The position numbers and the translations under genes are program-made. This document shows positions 1 to 7,573 of a DNA stretch of 7,650 bases, one piece after another (position 1 is the first letter of the stretch; every line of letters begins with the position of its first letter). Under the pieces are notes generated by a model. That model worked only from the letters and a program-made list of their open reading frames with translations. It was not told the DNA's origin and made no database searches. Where the stretch lies: assembly GCA_017998755.1 (NCBI GenBank), contig JAGOCL010000113.1:1-7650 (forward strand), read 5' to 3'. This DNA is from Spirochaetota bacterium. Its GTDB lineage: Bacteria > Spirochaetota > GWE2-31-10 > MWDO01.

Positions 1-308
1 TCGCAAGGCACCGCACACAGCCTTCCCGTTATCTCGGGTAAGGCGTTTGTTAATTACAGTCTTTTATACGCAGTATACCAGTCTTTGCTATAAACCAGAT
101 CGTTCCATTCCGGTATCAGATTGTTAATAGGACATCCTAGAGAGTGACAATACGGTATGCCGCAATCCATACATCGAGAGCCCTGAATTTCAAGTTCGTT
201 CTTTGATAGCGGAACAATAATTTCCTTATAATCGTTGACTCTGTCTATAATATCTCGATAATGATAGCTTTTTCTATCATATTCCATAAATCCTGTATTT
301 TTTCCCAT
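1..308 (-). pseudogene. gltD: glutamate synthase small subunit (GltD), 5' part, interrupted by an in-frame TAA and cut by the window edge
   Basis: GltD carries FAD and two [4Fe-4S] clusters and passes electrons from NAD(P)H to GltB for glutamate synthesis in the cytoplasm. The ATG at 306-308 gives the usual GltD opening (MGKNTGFMEY). A cysteine-rich segment follows, with C46, C49, C54 and C59 (RCMDCGIPYC and GCPINNLIPEWND). After 84 codons the frame meets TAA at 54-56. The same frame then runs on for 17 more codons reading LTNALPEITGRLCAVPCE, which matches the family segment usually written TNNFPEFTGRVCPAPCE. The gene is therefore continuous GltD with a stop inside it, not an 84-residue protein. 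The usual CP of that segment is CA here, a second deviation close by. The flavin and NAD(P)H domains lie outside the window. The start overlaps the gltB stop by one base, which suggests translational coupling. Identity as gltD is very likely. Whether it is a true pseudogene, a sequence error or a recoded gene cannot be decided here. Confidence 0.8.
54..56 (-). other. in-frame TAA stop at codon 85 of gltD
   Basis: The minus strand reads CTG TAA TTA ACA AAC here. The codon aligns with a family position often occupied by leucine or histidine (for example RLLKTNNFPEF in the Bacillus subtilis small subunit, from memory). A single T-to-A change from TTA would create it. No frameshift is needed, since conserved sequence continues in the same frame on both sides. 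Confidence 0.85.
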
Positions 309-3300
309 TATTTAAACACCTCCTCAGTTATAGATACCGTTTCGGTCTCTTTCGCTTCCTGCTTTTTCAATCTGTCTAAAACGCGCTTGTATTCAATCGG
401 GATTACTTTGACAAATTGCGGAGCCATAACGTTCCAGTCTTTTAATATTCTCGCCGCATATTCGCTTCCCGTATATTCGACATGTTTTTTTATCAGATTA
501 TATAGCTTATCCCTTTCAGAATCTTCTAATATCGGCTCGATGTCGGCCATCTCAAGGTTGCATTTTGTATCAAAAAGCTGGTCTTCGTCGAGAACGTAAG
601 CGACGCCTCCGCTCATACCTGCGGCAAAGTTGATCCCCGTTTCGCCTAATACGACGACCGTTCCGCCTGTCATATACTCGCAACAATGGTCCCCTACCCC
701 TTCGACTACCGCTACGGCTCCGCTGTTTCTAACGGCGAAACGTTCGCCGACCATTCCGCTTATATACGCTTCTCCCGAGGTCGCCCCGAAAAGATTAACG
801 TTACCGGCTATAATATTATTTTGCGATCTGAACGCCGATCCTTTAAGAGGATAGACTATTATTTTACCGCCGGATAATCCTTTCCCAAGATAGTCGTTAG
901 CGTCCCCTTCCAGTTCAAGCGTTATACCCGGAGCTAAAAACGCGCCGAAGCTCTGTCCGGCAGATCCGGTAAATTTACACCTGATCGTATCTTCCGGCAG
1001 TCCTTTAGAACGGTATCTCTTCGAAACTTCGGCGCTTAACGTCGCTCCGACGGTTCTGTTGCTGTTTCTTATCGAAGCGAACAGATTGATAGGCGTTCCG
1101 TCGTCTAAAGATTTTCGCGCTTCTTCAATCAACTCGTCGTCTAAAGAGACGCTTTTGCCTATATCCTTAGCTTTAACAAAATGTAGCGGCGTTCCGGGCG
1201 CAACGTTCGGCTTTTTCAAAATTGCCAAAAAATCCAGCCCCCTGGATTTCCAATCTTCTACCGCGGTATTCGCTTCGAGAACTTCGACGCGGCCAATCAT
1301 TTCGTCCATTGTACGGAAACCCAAACCGGCCATTATCTCTCTTGTTTCTCTCGCCACAAATTTCATAAAATTCATTATATGTTCCGGTTTTCCTTGAAAT
1401 TTCTTACGTAAATCCGGATTTTGGGTCGCGACTCCCACCGGACAGGTATTTAGATGACATTTTCTCATCATTACGCAACCGAGCGTTATAAGAGGAATCG
1501 TTCCAAATCCGAACTCCTCCGCCCCTAACAAGGCGGCTATAACGACGTCTCTGCCTGTTTTCATCTTACCGTCGGCTTGTATCTTAACGCCGCTTCGAAG
1601 ATTATTCAGCAGTAAGGTCTGCTGAGTTTCGGCAAGACCGATCTCCCACGGGATACCGGCGCTTTTTATCGAGGATAAAGGGGACGCGCCGGTTCCGCCG
1701 TCGTGTCCGCTTATCAACACTTTATCAGCCCGTCCTTTTGCAACGCCGGCGGCTATAGTCCCTACGCCGACTTCAGAAACAAGTTTAACCGAAATTACCG
1801 CTTTTGGATTGGCGTTTTTCAGATCGAATATCAGTTGCGCCAGATCTTCGATAGAGTATATGTCGTGATGGGGCGGAGGCGAAATCAAAGTTATACCGGG
1901 CGACGAATGACGAACTCTGGCGATCTCGACGTCCACTTTGTCGCCGGGCAATTGCCCCCCTTCGCCGGGTTTTGCCCCCTGAGCCATTTTTATCTGCAAT
2001 TCTTCGGCGTTTATTAAATAATAACTCGTAACCCCGAATCTCGCCGACGCCACCTGCTTTATTTTACAATTTAAAGAGTCGCCGTCGGATCGCTTGAGAT
2101 AACGCTCTTCGTCTTCCCCCCCTTCGCCGGAGTTGCTTGCGCATCCGAGTCTATTCATCGCAATAGCAAGCGTTTCATGCGCCTCTTTACTGATAGACCC
2201 GAACGACATCGCCGAAGTAACGAATCTTTTGACAATGACGTCTTCGGACTCTACCTCTTCAATCGGAACCGGTATAGCTTCTTTGAACTTAAACAATCCC
2301 CGTAAGGTACAAATATTTTTACCGTTATCGTTAATATGTTGAGAATATTCTTTAAATATCGAATAATCCCCTTCTCTTACCGCTTTTTGCAACAAAACGA
2401 CTGCTTTTGGAGTTATAAGATGTTTTTCAGAATCAGCCCTGTAATGAACGCTTCCTCCCGAATCCAGCGACGTTTCGTCGGTTTGCATATAAGCTTTTTC
2501 ATATCTCGCCTCTGTCTCTTTTGAAATTTCTTCCAGTCCTATTCCTTCGATCCTCGATGGGGTATCGGCAAAATATTTTGCGATAGTATCTGAATTAATT
2601 CCTATCGCCTCGAAAATCTGAGCGCCTTTATAGCTTCTTATCGTCGATATGCCCATCTTAGACATTATTTTCAATAATCCTTTTTTCACGCTGGTTATAT
2701 AATTTTCTACCCCCTGTTCTATGGTTATAGAGTCTTTTATTTTTTTGTTTTCCTTTAGATACATGATTGTCTCAAAAGCAAGATACGGATTGACCGCGCC
2801 GGCGCCAAAACCTATCAAAGTAGCAAAATGCATAACGTCTCTGGCCTCTCCGGTCTCGACTATCAATCCGGCAAGTTGTCTTTTACCGGCTCTGATGAGA
2901 TATTGATGAACGCAAGAAGTAGCAAGAAGCGCCGGTATCGGTACGTTTTTAGATCCTATATTTTTATCCGTTAGTATTATTATTGAACAACCTTCGTCGA
3001 TTTTTGATTCCGCTAAAGCGCAAATTTCTTCGAGACGAGCTTCTATAGAACTTACTCCTTTTTCGTAAGTAATCGAGATATCGGCGCTTCGAATAAATTG
3101 GTTATCTACGGCGCGAATTTTTTCCATATCCTCGTTTGACAAAATCGGATGAGGAAGCTTGAGTTGCCGGCAATGAAGTTCCGTCTCCTCCATAAGATTC
3201 TTTTCTCTGCCTATGAAACTCATAAGCGACATGCTCATATTCTCCCTGTACGGATCGATTGGCGGATTGGTAACCTGCGCGAAGAGTTGTTTAAAATAAT

Positions 3301-4846
3301 CGTATAGCAGTCTCGGTTTTTCAGACAGAACCGCCAGAGCTTCGTCGTTTCCCATCGAACTAACCGGTTCTTGAGCCGATTCGACCATCGGGACTATTAT
3401 TTTATTTACATCTTCAAGCGTATAACCAAAAGCTATCTGCCTTACCTGCAACTCCTCTTTGTCTACAACATTTATTGCCGTAGGACTCAAAACCCCTTTT
3501 AACTCTATTCTGTTATTCTCAATCCAGCGTCGATAAGGCTTTCGTCTTGAAATTGTCGCTTTGATCTCATTATCAAAGATGATTCTGCCCTTTTTGGTAT
3601 CGACAAGTATCATTTTACCCGGAGCAAGCCGCCCTTTTTGCAAAATCTCAGCCGCCGGAATATCGAGAACGCCCGCTTCTGAAGCAAGGATCAATTTATC
3701 GTTTTTTGTAATAACGTAACGCGCCGGTCTCAATCCGTTTCTATCAAGAGCCGCTCCGACTTTAACGCCGTCGGTAAAAGCCATCGCCGCCGGTCCGTCC
3801 CACGGTTCCATAAGCGAAGCGTGATATTCGTAAAAAGCTCGTTTGTCTTGGCTAATATGATATTTAGTTCCAAACGCCTCGGGTATCATCATCATCATAA
3901 TATGCTCTAAGGAACGCCCCCCCATTAACAGAAGTTCGTAAACGTTATCGAAAACTCCCGAGTCGCTCAATCCGGGATTGACGATCGGAAATAGCTTTTT
4001 GATATTATCGCCAAACTCGGAGGAACTCAGATTAGATTCGCGGGCTTTCATTTTGTTTATATTCCCTCTCAACGTATTTATCTCTCCGTTGTGGGCGATA
4101 AATCTAAAAGGTTGCGCGAGAGGCCACGACGGGAAGGTATTGGTGCTATAACGCTGATGAACAAGTATAAAAGCGCTTTGAGCGTCGATATCCGACAAAT
4201 CCGGATAAAATTCTTCCAACTGAGCCGCGGTAAACATCCCCTTATATACGATCGTCCTGCTTGAAAAGGAGACTATATAAAATTCCTCGATAGTTATTTG
4301 ACTTTTAAAAGCTTCGTTTTCTATAGCCCTTCGCGTTATATAAAATTTTCTTTCGAGTTCTCCTTCCTTCAATCCTGCAAACTCGACAAACGCCTGCTTT
4401 ACGTAAGGCATAGAATTTAGCGCAATTTCTCCAAGCCCGGAATAATTGACCTCGACGTCTCTCCAACCAAGTATCGAGCCCCCCTCTTTTTTTACTATTC
4501 CTTCTATTATACTTATCGTTTTTGATCTTTTATCTTTATCTTGAGGAAGAAAAAACATCCCGACGCCGTACTCCCCCTCTTGCGGAAGTTTAAAGCCATA
4601 TTCTTCAACTTTCTTTACAAAAAATCCGTGAGGTATCTGAATAAGAACCCCCGCGCCGTCGCCCGTTTTCAGATCCCCTCCGATAGCTCCTCTATGGACG
4701 AGGTTTTTTAATACAGTTATTCCCTCCTCCAATATCTGATGAGACTTGTATCCTTTGATATTTGCAATAAATCCAACCCCGCAACTATCCCGTTCAAAAT
4801 CAGGATCGTATAAACCGTCTTTTTTGAGAATTTTTAGATGTTCCAA
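308..4846 (-). CDS. gltB: glutamate synthase large subunit (GltB), class II glutaminase/FMN type
   Basis: GltB hydrolyses glutamine, channels the ammonia to 2-oxoglutarate and makes glutamate, using electrons from GltD. It is the GOGAT half of GS-GOGAT ammonium assimilation. The 1512 residues are normal length and contain all domains. The class II amidotransferase domain begins at C22 (DSCGVGF), so a 21-residue propeptide is probably removed. It also has R232 (HQRYSTNTFPSWP), N253-G254-E255 (AHNGEINTLRGN) and DRNGLRP at 368-374. A central domain spans about 470-760. The FMN barrel spans about 820-1200, with SGEGGE 906-911, GAKPGEGGQLPG 957-968 and SGHDGGTGASP 1046-1056. The [3Fe-4S] ligands are C1124, C1130 and C1135 (CX5CX4C). 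The GXGXG beta-helix spans about 1240-1450. The start is TTG: an in-frame TAA lies immediately upstream, a strong ribosome binding site sits four bases away, and no Met codon occurs before C22. No damage was seen. Confidence 0.98.
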   Translation of the reverse strand: MEHLKILKKDGLYDPDFERDSCGVGFIANIKGYKSHQILEEGITVLKNLVHRGAIGGDLKTGDGAGVLIQIPHGFFVKKVEEYGFKLPQEGEYGVGMFFLPQDKDKRSKTISIIEGIVKKEGGSILGWRDVEVNYSGLGEIALNSMPYVKQAFVEFAGLKEGELERKFYITRRAIENEAFKSQITIEEFYIVSFSSRTIVYKGMFTAAQLEEFYPDLSDIDAQSAFILVHQRYSTNTFPSWPLAQPFRFIAHNGEINTLRGNINKMKARESNLSSSEFGDNIKKLFPIVNPGLSDSGVFDNVYELLLMGGRSLEHIMMMMIPEAFGTKYHISQDKRAFYEYHASLMEPWDGPAAMAFTDGVKVGAALDRNGLRPARYVITKNDKLILASEAGVLDIPAAEILQKGRLAPGKMILVDTKKGRIIFDNEIKATISRRKPYRRWIENNRIELKGVLSPTAINVVDKEELQVRQIAFGYTLEDVNKIIVPMVESAQEPVSSMGNDEALAVLSEKPRLLYDYFKQLFAQVTNPPIDPYRENMSMSLMSFIGREKNLMEETELHCRQLKLPHPILSNEDMEKIRAVDNQFIRSADISITYEKGVSSIEARLEEICALAESKIDEGCSIIILTDKNIGSKNVPIPALLATSCVHQYLIRAGKRQLAGLIVETGEARDVMHFATLIGFGAGAVNPYLAFETIMYLKENKKIKDSITIEQGVENYITSVKKGLLKIMSKMGISTIRSYKGAQIFEAIGINSDTIAKYFADTPSRIEGIGLEEISKETEARYEKAYMQTDETSLDSGGSVHYRADSEKHLITPKAVVLLQKAVREGDYSIFKEYSQHINDNGKNICTLRGLFKFKEAIPVPIEEVESEDVIVKRFVTSAMSFGSISKEAHETLAIAMNRLGCASNSGEGGEDEERYLKRSDGDSLNCKIKQVASARFGVTSYYLINAEELQIKMAQGAKPGEGGQLPGDKVDVEIARVRHSSPGITLISPPPHHDIYSIEDLAQLIFDLKNANPKAVISVKLVSEVGVGTIAAGVAKGRADKVLISGHDGGTGASPLSSIKSAGIPWEIGLAETQQTLLLNNLRSGVKIQADGKMKTGRDVVIAALLGAEEFGFGTIPLITLGCVMMRKCHLNTCPVGVATQNPDLRKKFQGKPEHIMNFMKFVARETREIMAGLGFRTMDEMIGRVEVLEANTAVEDWKSRGLDFLAILKKPNVAPGTPLHFVKAKDIGKSVSLDDELIEEARKSLDDGTPINLFASIRNSNRTVGATLSAEVSKRYRSKGLPEDTIRCKFTGSAGQSFGAFLAPGITLELEGDANDYLGKGLSGGKIIVYPLKGSAFRSQNNIIAGNVNLFGATSGEAYISGMVGERFAVRNSGAVAVVEGVGDHCCEYMTGGTVVVLGETGINFAAGMSGGVAYVLDEDQLFDTKCNLEMADIEPILEDSERDKLYNLIKKHVEYTGSEYAARILKDWNVMAPQFVKVIPIEYKRVLDRLKKQEAKETETVSITEEVFK
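317..324 (-). promoter_or_regulatory. ribosome binding site of gltD, inside the gltB 3' end
   Basis: The minus strand reads AGGAGGTG, ending eight bases before the gltD ATG. It lies within the final codons of gltB. Together with the one-base stop/start overlap (TAATG), it supports the chosen gltD start and coupled translation of the two subunits. Confidence 0.85.
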
Positions 4847-4850
4847 TTAC

Positions 4851-4858
4851 TCCTCCTT
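4851..4858 (-). promoter_or_regulatory. ribosome binding site that decides the gltB TTG start
   Basis: The minus strand reads AAGGAGGA followed by GTAA and then TTG. This near-perfect Shine-Dalgarno sequence occupies most of the 15-base gap after the upstream stop codon, leaving no room for a promoter there. It fixes the non-ATG start of gltB. Confidence 0.85.
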
Positions 4859-4861
4859 ATA

Positions 4862-7477
4862 TTACTCAGCGTTATCTATATATAATATCCCAACCTGCTC
4901 GATGGGATTGGCGTATAAACGCAAATTTATGCCGTCTCTATTTTCTATAACCTTAACGACGTCCGACCACATCGAGGCGTCGGGAATCAGTTTAGTCAAA
5001 CTATTTTCAAGACTATTCAGTAGTTCTTCATTAATGCGGTTTCCATCTTTTTCAGGATAGATCGCCAGATACGTTATGTCCATTTCTACAATATCGTTGA
5101 AAAAGTGCGTTCCCAAAGAGACGTCGGGTATAAGCCCTTCGCGCATAACCGCTATTTCGCAGATTGTTGAGACCCGATCTATCTCCGCAAACGAAACGGG
5201 AACTCCAAGCGATGGGGTAGTAGTCCCCCATCTTCCCGGCCCAAGTAAGGCGATATTTTTATTGTCGTTTTTTTCCTCCCTGCGATGAGTCAGTTTGCCG
5301 ATCAACCTCGCCACGGAATAACGGCTCGACATATTTAACTGACTGTAAAACGACGGAACTATATAAATCAATCTGTTTACGGCGATTGACGAACTTGTTC
5401 CGATAACCGGTCCCAAGGTCTTTATGATTATTTTCTTGTCGTCTATCTCAAAATTCTTCTCTACCTTAAGATTTGTTCTTTTTACCTGAAAAGGTCTGCA
5501 CTGAACTATATTTATTTTGTATTCCGTATCGGATATAAAATTCAGAGTAAATTCTATATCTACCGGATAATCGTAAGCTTTTTGAAGAGTCGCTAGCGCT
5601 TCTTTCATATCGTTAATAAAATTCGTCTTCGATATCAGATTATCGAAAGTCAAAACATAGGGGAACACATCTTTGATCCCGATTTCCCGGGCTTTGCTCT
5701 CCATATCGTAATCGTATGAGGCAAACATTTCGACAGGCAAATCTTTGGTATCTTTCGCAATATTCTCAAATAGTTCGGATCTATGTATATTTGCTTTTAG
5801 ATCGAGAACGTCGACTTTTCGTTGAGAATAGCGCCTGATCTCGTCGACGGAGGTCTCCGGTCTTTTTTGTGGAACGTTAAGCGCTACGATTCTTGTATAA
5901 TCGTCGTCGTTTCTATCGACGGCTCTCGTTCCCAGTCCAAATACAAGTCGAATAACGCCCGATTTCGGATCGATATCGTTATTCCAAATAAACGGATTGA
6001 AAGAGAATCCTACTCCCGCAATCTGCGGAAAAAACAACTCCTGATATTTAACGCCGGATACCCTCTGAACTAATAGCGCCATCTGTTCGTCGCGGTCTAT
6101 AAGTCCCCATCGCAATCTGTAAGAGAGAGCGTCGCGACTCATGGCGCTGGCGTAAACGATTCTTACCGCTTCTAAAAAATTCTCCAGTCTTTCGGCGGGC
6201 GACCCCTGATTGGCGCAAAAAACGCTTTCGTATTTACCCGAAAAAGAATTGCCGTAAGCGTCCTCTAAAAGACTGCTGGAACGAACTATTACCGGGGATT
6301 GACCAAAATAATCAAGAATATCGCTGAAATGTTTTTTTATATCTTTACTGAAAGCCCCTTTTAACATCCTTTCGTGAATTTCTTCAATACCGTCCAGATA
6401 CATACCGCTTTTTTTCCATTTCCTTCGTATCTGCCAACAATCGTTTTGTATCAAATAAGTGTAGAAGACGTCTGAACCGACAAAAAACGAGTCGTGCGGT
6501 TCGAGAATATCCTTCCATTTTGAATCGGTCTTCTCCAATATAGCTCTGGCAAGAAGCATACCGACCGATTTACCGCCGATAAATCCTGTTCTTATCATTC
6601 TTTTCCCGATAGAATGCAAATCCTCAAGATTAAAATACTTTTCTAGCAATTTTAGAGCTTTAGGATCTCTTGAAATTGACATTTTAAGTATCTGATTGAA
6701 AAGGGATTTTTTCTCCTCCTCAACCTCTTTACCCCCGGTTTTATTTTGTATTAACCTTTGAGCTTTCTCGAACGTTTGCGCCCATATATCGAGACGGGGA
6801 ACGGCAAAGTCCGGCGAAGTTTGGGGCGCGGTCGCCATAATGCTCGATATCTCGGCGCTGTTTGTAACCGGCTTAAGTTCGCCGTTTTCCCATTTATTCA
6901 GCATATACATCGTAGGGGAATATCTTTTAAAAACCTTCAGGGGTTGAATAAAAATCTTACTGTTCTCTTTATATACGTCCAATACAACCTGCGCAGTTTT
7001 GTGAATAGTATTTATCGCAATAGGCGCATGATTGTTTCTTAACAAAGCAAAATAAGCGACTGTATCGTAATCGTACAGGTAAGGGCATGCGAGAAAGAAG
7101 AAATTCCCAAGCATTCTGTCGGAATACCAATCGGCCGTCAATTCCGACAAAGAATCAAAAAGATAAAGAGCTCCTTTGCCCCGCGCCTCGATAGTTTCAT
7201 ATATTTGAGATATAAACGGCTCAAATCCTTCGTCGGAATTGATATTATAAATAACTACGTTTGCCCCTTCCGGTACGAGAGCGGGATGATCTGCAAAACG
7301 AAAATAATTAATAACCTTATTATTCTTTAGAGCTTCTCTACAAAACGCCTCCGCAAAAATCTTGTAGTCGGAGATAGAATCAACCTGCCATACTACGTTA
7401 TCCCCGGGTAGGATGCCTTGTAAAAGGGAATCTAATTCGGGTATACCGGAACTTATCTTTGTATATACGTTTCTCAT
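4862..7477 (-). CDS. KaiC/RecA-like domain fused to a PEP-synthase-type ATP-grasp (PPDK_N) domain; function unknown
   Basis: The 871-residue protein appears soluble, with no signal peptide or membrane segment. Residues 5-200 resemble a KaiC/RecA fold: the opening SSGIPELDSLLQGILPGD is KaiC-like and LYLFDSLSEL (104-113) fits a Walker B strand. No Walker A GKT/GKS follows, so this domain probably does not hydrolyse ATP. A charged helical linker spans about 230-290. Residues 295-665 match the PPDK/PEP-synthase ATP-grasp domain: GGKSVGM (K303), PVIVRSSSLLED (R399), SFSGKYESV (411-419), GVGFSFNPF (487-495), FGLGTRAV (513-520), DIEF (E642) and QCRP (Q659, R661). These match the family's ATP-binding positions from memory. 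The C-terminal domain (about 680-871) has GPGRWG (746-751) and GTHFF (789-793), which I recall from PEP-synthase-like proteins. No GGxTxHAA phosphohistidine loop or C-terminal PEP/pyruvate barrel is present, so it is not a complete PEP synthase or PPDK. The start is supported by GAGG at 7485-7488. It is the first gene of the glt operon. Confidence 0.9.
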   Translation of the reverse strand: MRNVYTKISSGIPELDSLLQGILPGDNVVWQVDSISDYKIFAEAFCREALKNNKVINYFRFADHPALVPEGANVVIYNINSDEGFEPFISQIYETIEARGKGALYLFDSLSELTADWYSDRMLGNFFFLACPYLYDYDTVAYFALLRNNHAPIAINTIHKTAQVVLDVYKENSKIFIQPLKVFKRYSPTMYMLNKWENGELKPVTNSAEISSIMATAPQTSPDFAVPRLDIWAQTFEKAQRLIQNKTGGKEVEEEKKSLFNQILKMSISRDPKALKLLEKYFNLEDLHSIGKRMIRTGFIGGKSVGMLLARAILEKTDSKWKDILEPHDSFFVGSDVFYTYLIQNDCWQIRRKWKKSGMYLDGIEEIHERMLKGAFSKDIKKHFSDILDYFGQSPVIVRSSSLLEDAYGNSFSGKYESVFCANQGSPAERLENFLEAVRIVYASAMSRDALSYRLRWGLIDRDEQMALLVQRVSGVKYQELFFPQIAGVGFSFNPFIWNNDIDPKSGVIRLVFGLGTRAVDRNDDDYTRIVALNVPQKRPETSVDEIRRYSQRKVDVLDLKANIHRSELFENIAKDTKDLPVEMFASYDYDMESKAREIGIKDVFPYVLTFDNLISKTNFINDMKEALATLQKAYDYPVDIEFTLNFISDTEYKINIVQCRPFQVKRTNLKVEKNFEIDDKKIIIKTLGPVIGTSSSIAVNRLIYIVPSFYSQLNMSSRYSVARLIGKLTHRREEKNDNKNIALLGPGRWGTTTPSLGVPVSFAEIDRVSTICEIAVMREGLIPDVSLGTHFFNDIVEMDITYLAIYPEKDGNRINEELLNSLENSLTKLIPDASMWSDVVKVIENRDGINLRLYANPIEQVGILYIDNAE

Positions 7478-7484
7478 ATTTAAG

Positions 7485-7488
7485 CCTC
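7485..7488 (-). promoter_or_regulatory. ribosome binding site of the KaiC-like/ATP-grasp gene
   Basis: GAGG on the minus strand lies seven bases before the ATG at 7475-7477. It is modest but correctly spaced. If the sigma-54 promoter upstream is real, transcription would begin at about this point. Confidence 0.6.
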
Positions 7489-7498
7489 GTATAAATAG

Positions 7499-7514
7499 AG
7501 CAATATTCGCGCCA
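7499..7514 (-). promoter_or_regulatory. predicted sigma-54 (RpoN) -24/-12 promoter
   Basis: The minus strand reads TGGCGCG AATA TTGCT. The sigma-54 consensus is TGGCACG-N4-TTGCW. The invariant GG and GC are present with the exact ten-base separation, and the only core mismatch is G for A in the -24 box. It faces the operon, and the -12 C is at 7500, putting +1 near 7488. That gives a leader of only about 11 bases, which is unusually short. Two things raise confidence: the adjacent upstream gene ends in a helix-turn-helix typical of sigma-54 activators, and glutamate synthase is a nitrogen-assimilation enzyme. Binding has not been shown. Confidence 0.7.
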
Positions 7515-7535
7515 TTATTTATAGCTTATATCAGT

Positions 7536-7555
7536 TCGCGAAAAAAACGCCGCGA
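7536..7555. repeat. short inverted repeat (TCGCG ... CGCGA), candidate regulator site
   Basis: On the plus strand TCGCG (7536-7540) and CGCGA (7551-7555) form a perfect five-base inverted repeat around a ten-base A-rich spacer. Allowing one bulged base extends it by two pairs. Its centre lies about 58 bases upstream of the predicted start site, closer than most sigma-54 activator sites. The arms are short, so it could be chance. Confidence 0.3.
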
Positions 7556-7573
7556 CTTAAAATACCGAACGTA

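Larger units (their letters stand above)
7478..7573. other. intergenic region between the HTH gene and the KaiC-like/ATP-grasp gene
   Basis: This 96-base, mostly AT-rich gap is the only sizeable noncoding DNA in the window. Read on the minus strand it holds, in order, an inverted repeat around 7536-7555, AT-rich sequence, the sigma-54-like element at 7499-7514 and the GAGG ribosome binding site at 7485-7488. No convincing intrinsic terminator for the upstream gene is visible, so some read-through into the operon is possible. Confidence 0.8.

Noticed and set aside
54..308. An independent 84-residue ferredoxin-like protein
   Set aside because: GltD sequence continues in the same frame past the stop, so the short frame is better read as a truncated gltD than as a separate gene.
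3887..3898. CAT trinucleotide repeat (four units)
   Set aside because: It encodes four methionines in the HIMMMMIPEAF segment of GltB, a place where the family normally has a methionine run, so it is ordinary coding sequence.
261..6073. Many open frames of 60-112 codons on the plus strand
   Set aside because: They lie antisense to gltD, gltB and the KaiC-like/ATP-grasp gene. Their translations look like no known family, and the minus-strand products are clearly real.
4862..7477. Annotation as phosphoenolpyruvate synthase or pyruvate phosphate dikinase
   Set aside because: Only the N-terminal ATP-grasp domain of those enzymes is recognisable. The phosphohistidine loop and the PEP/pyruvate barrel are absent.
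7517..7530. Sigma-70 -10 box (TATAAA) in the intergenic region
   Set aside because: The region is AT-rich and no reasonable -35 hexamer lies at 17-18 bases, whereas the sigma-54 match is much stronger.
7536..7555. Intrinsic terminator for the upstream gene
   Set aside because: On the minus strand the T run lies in the loop, not after the stem, and the perfect stem is only five pairs.
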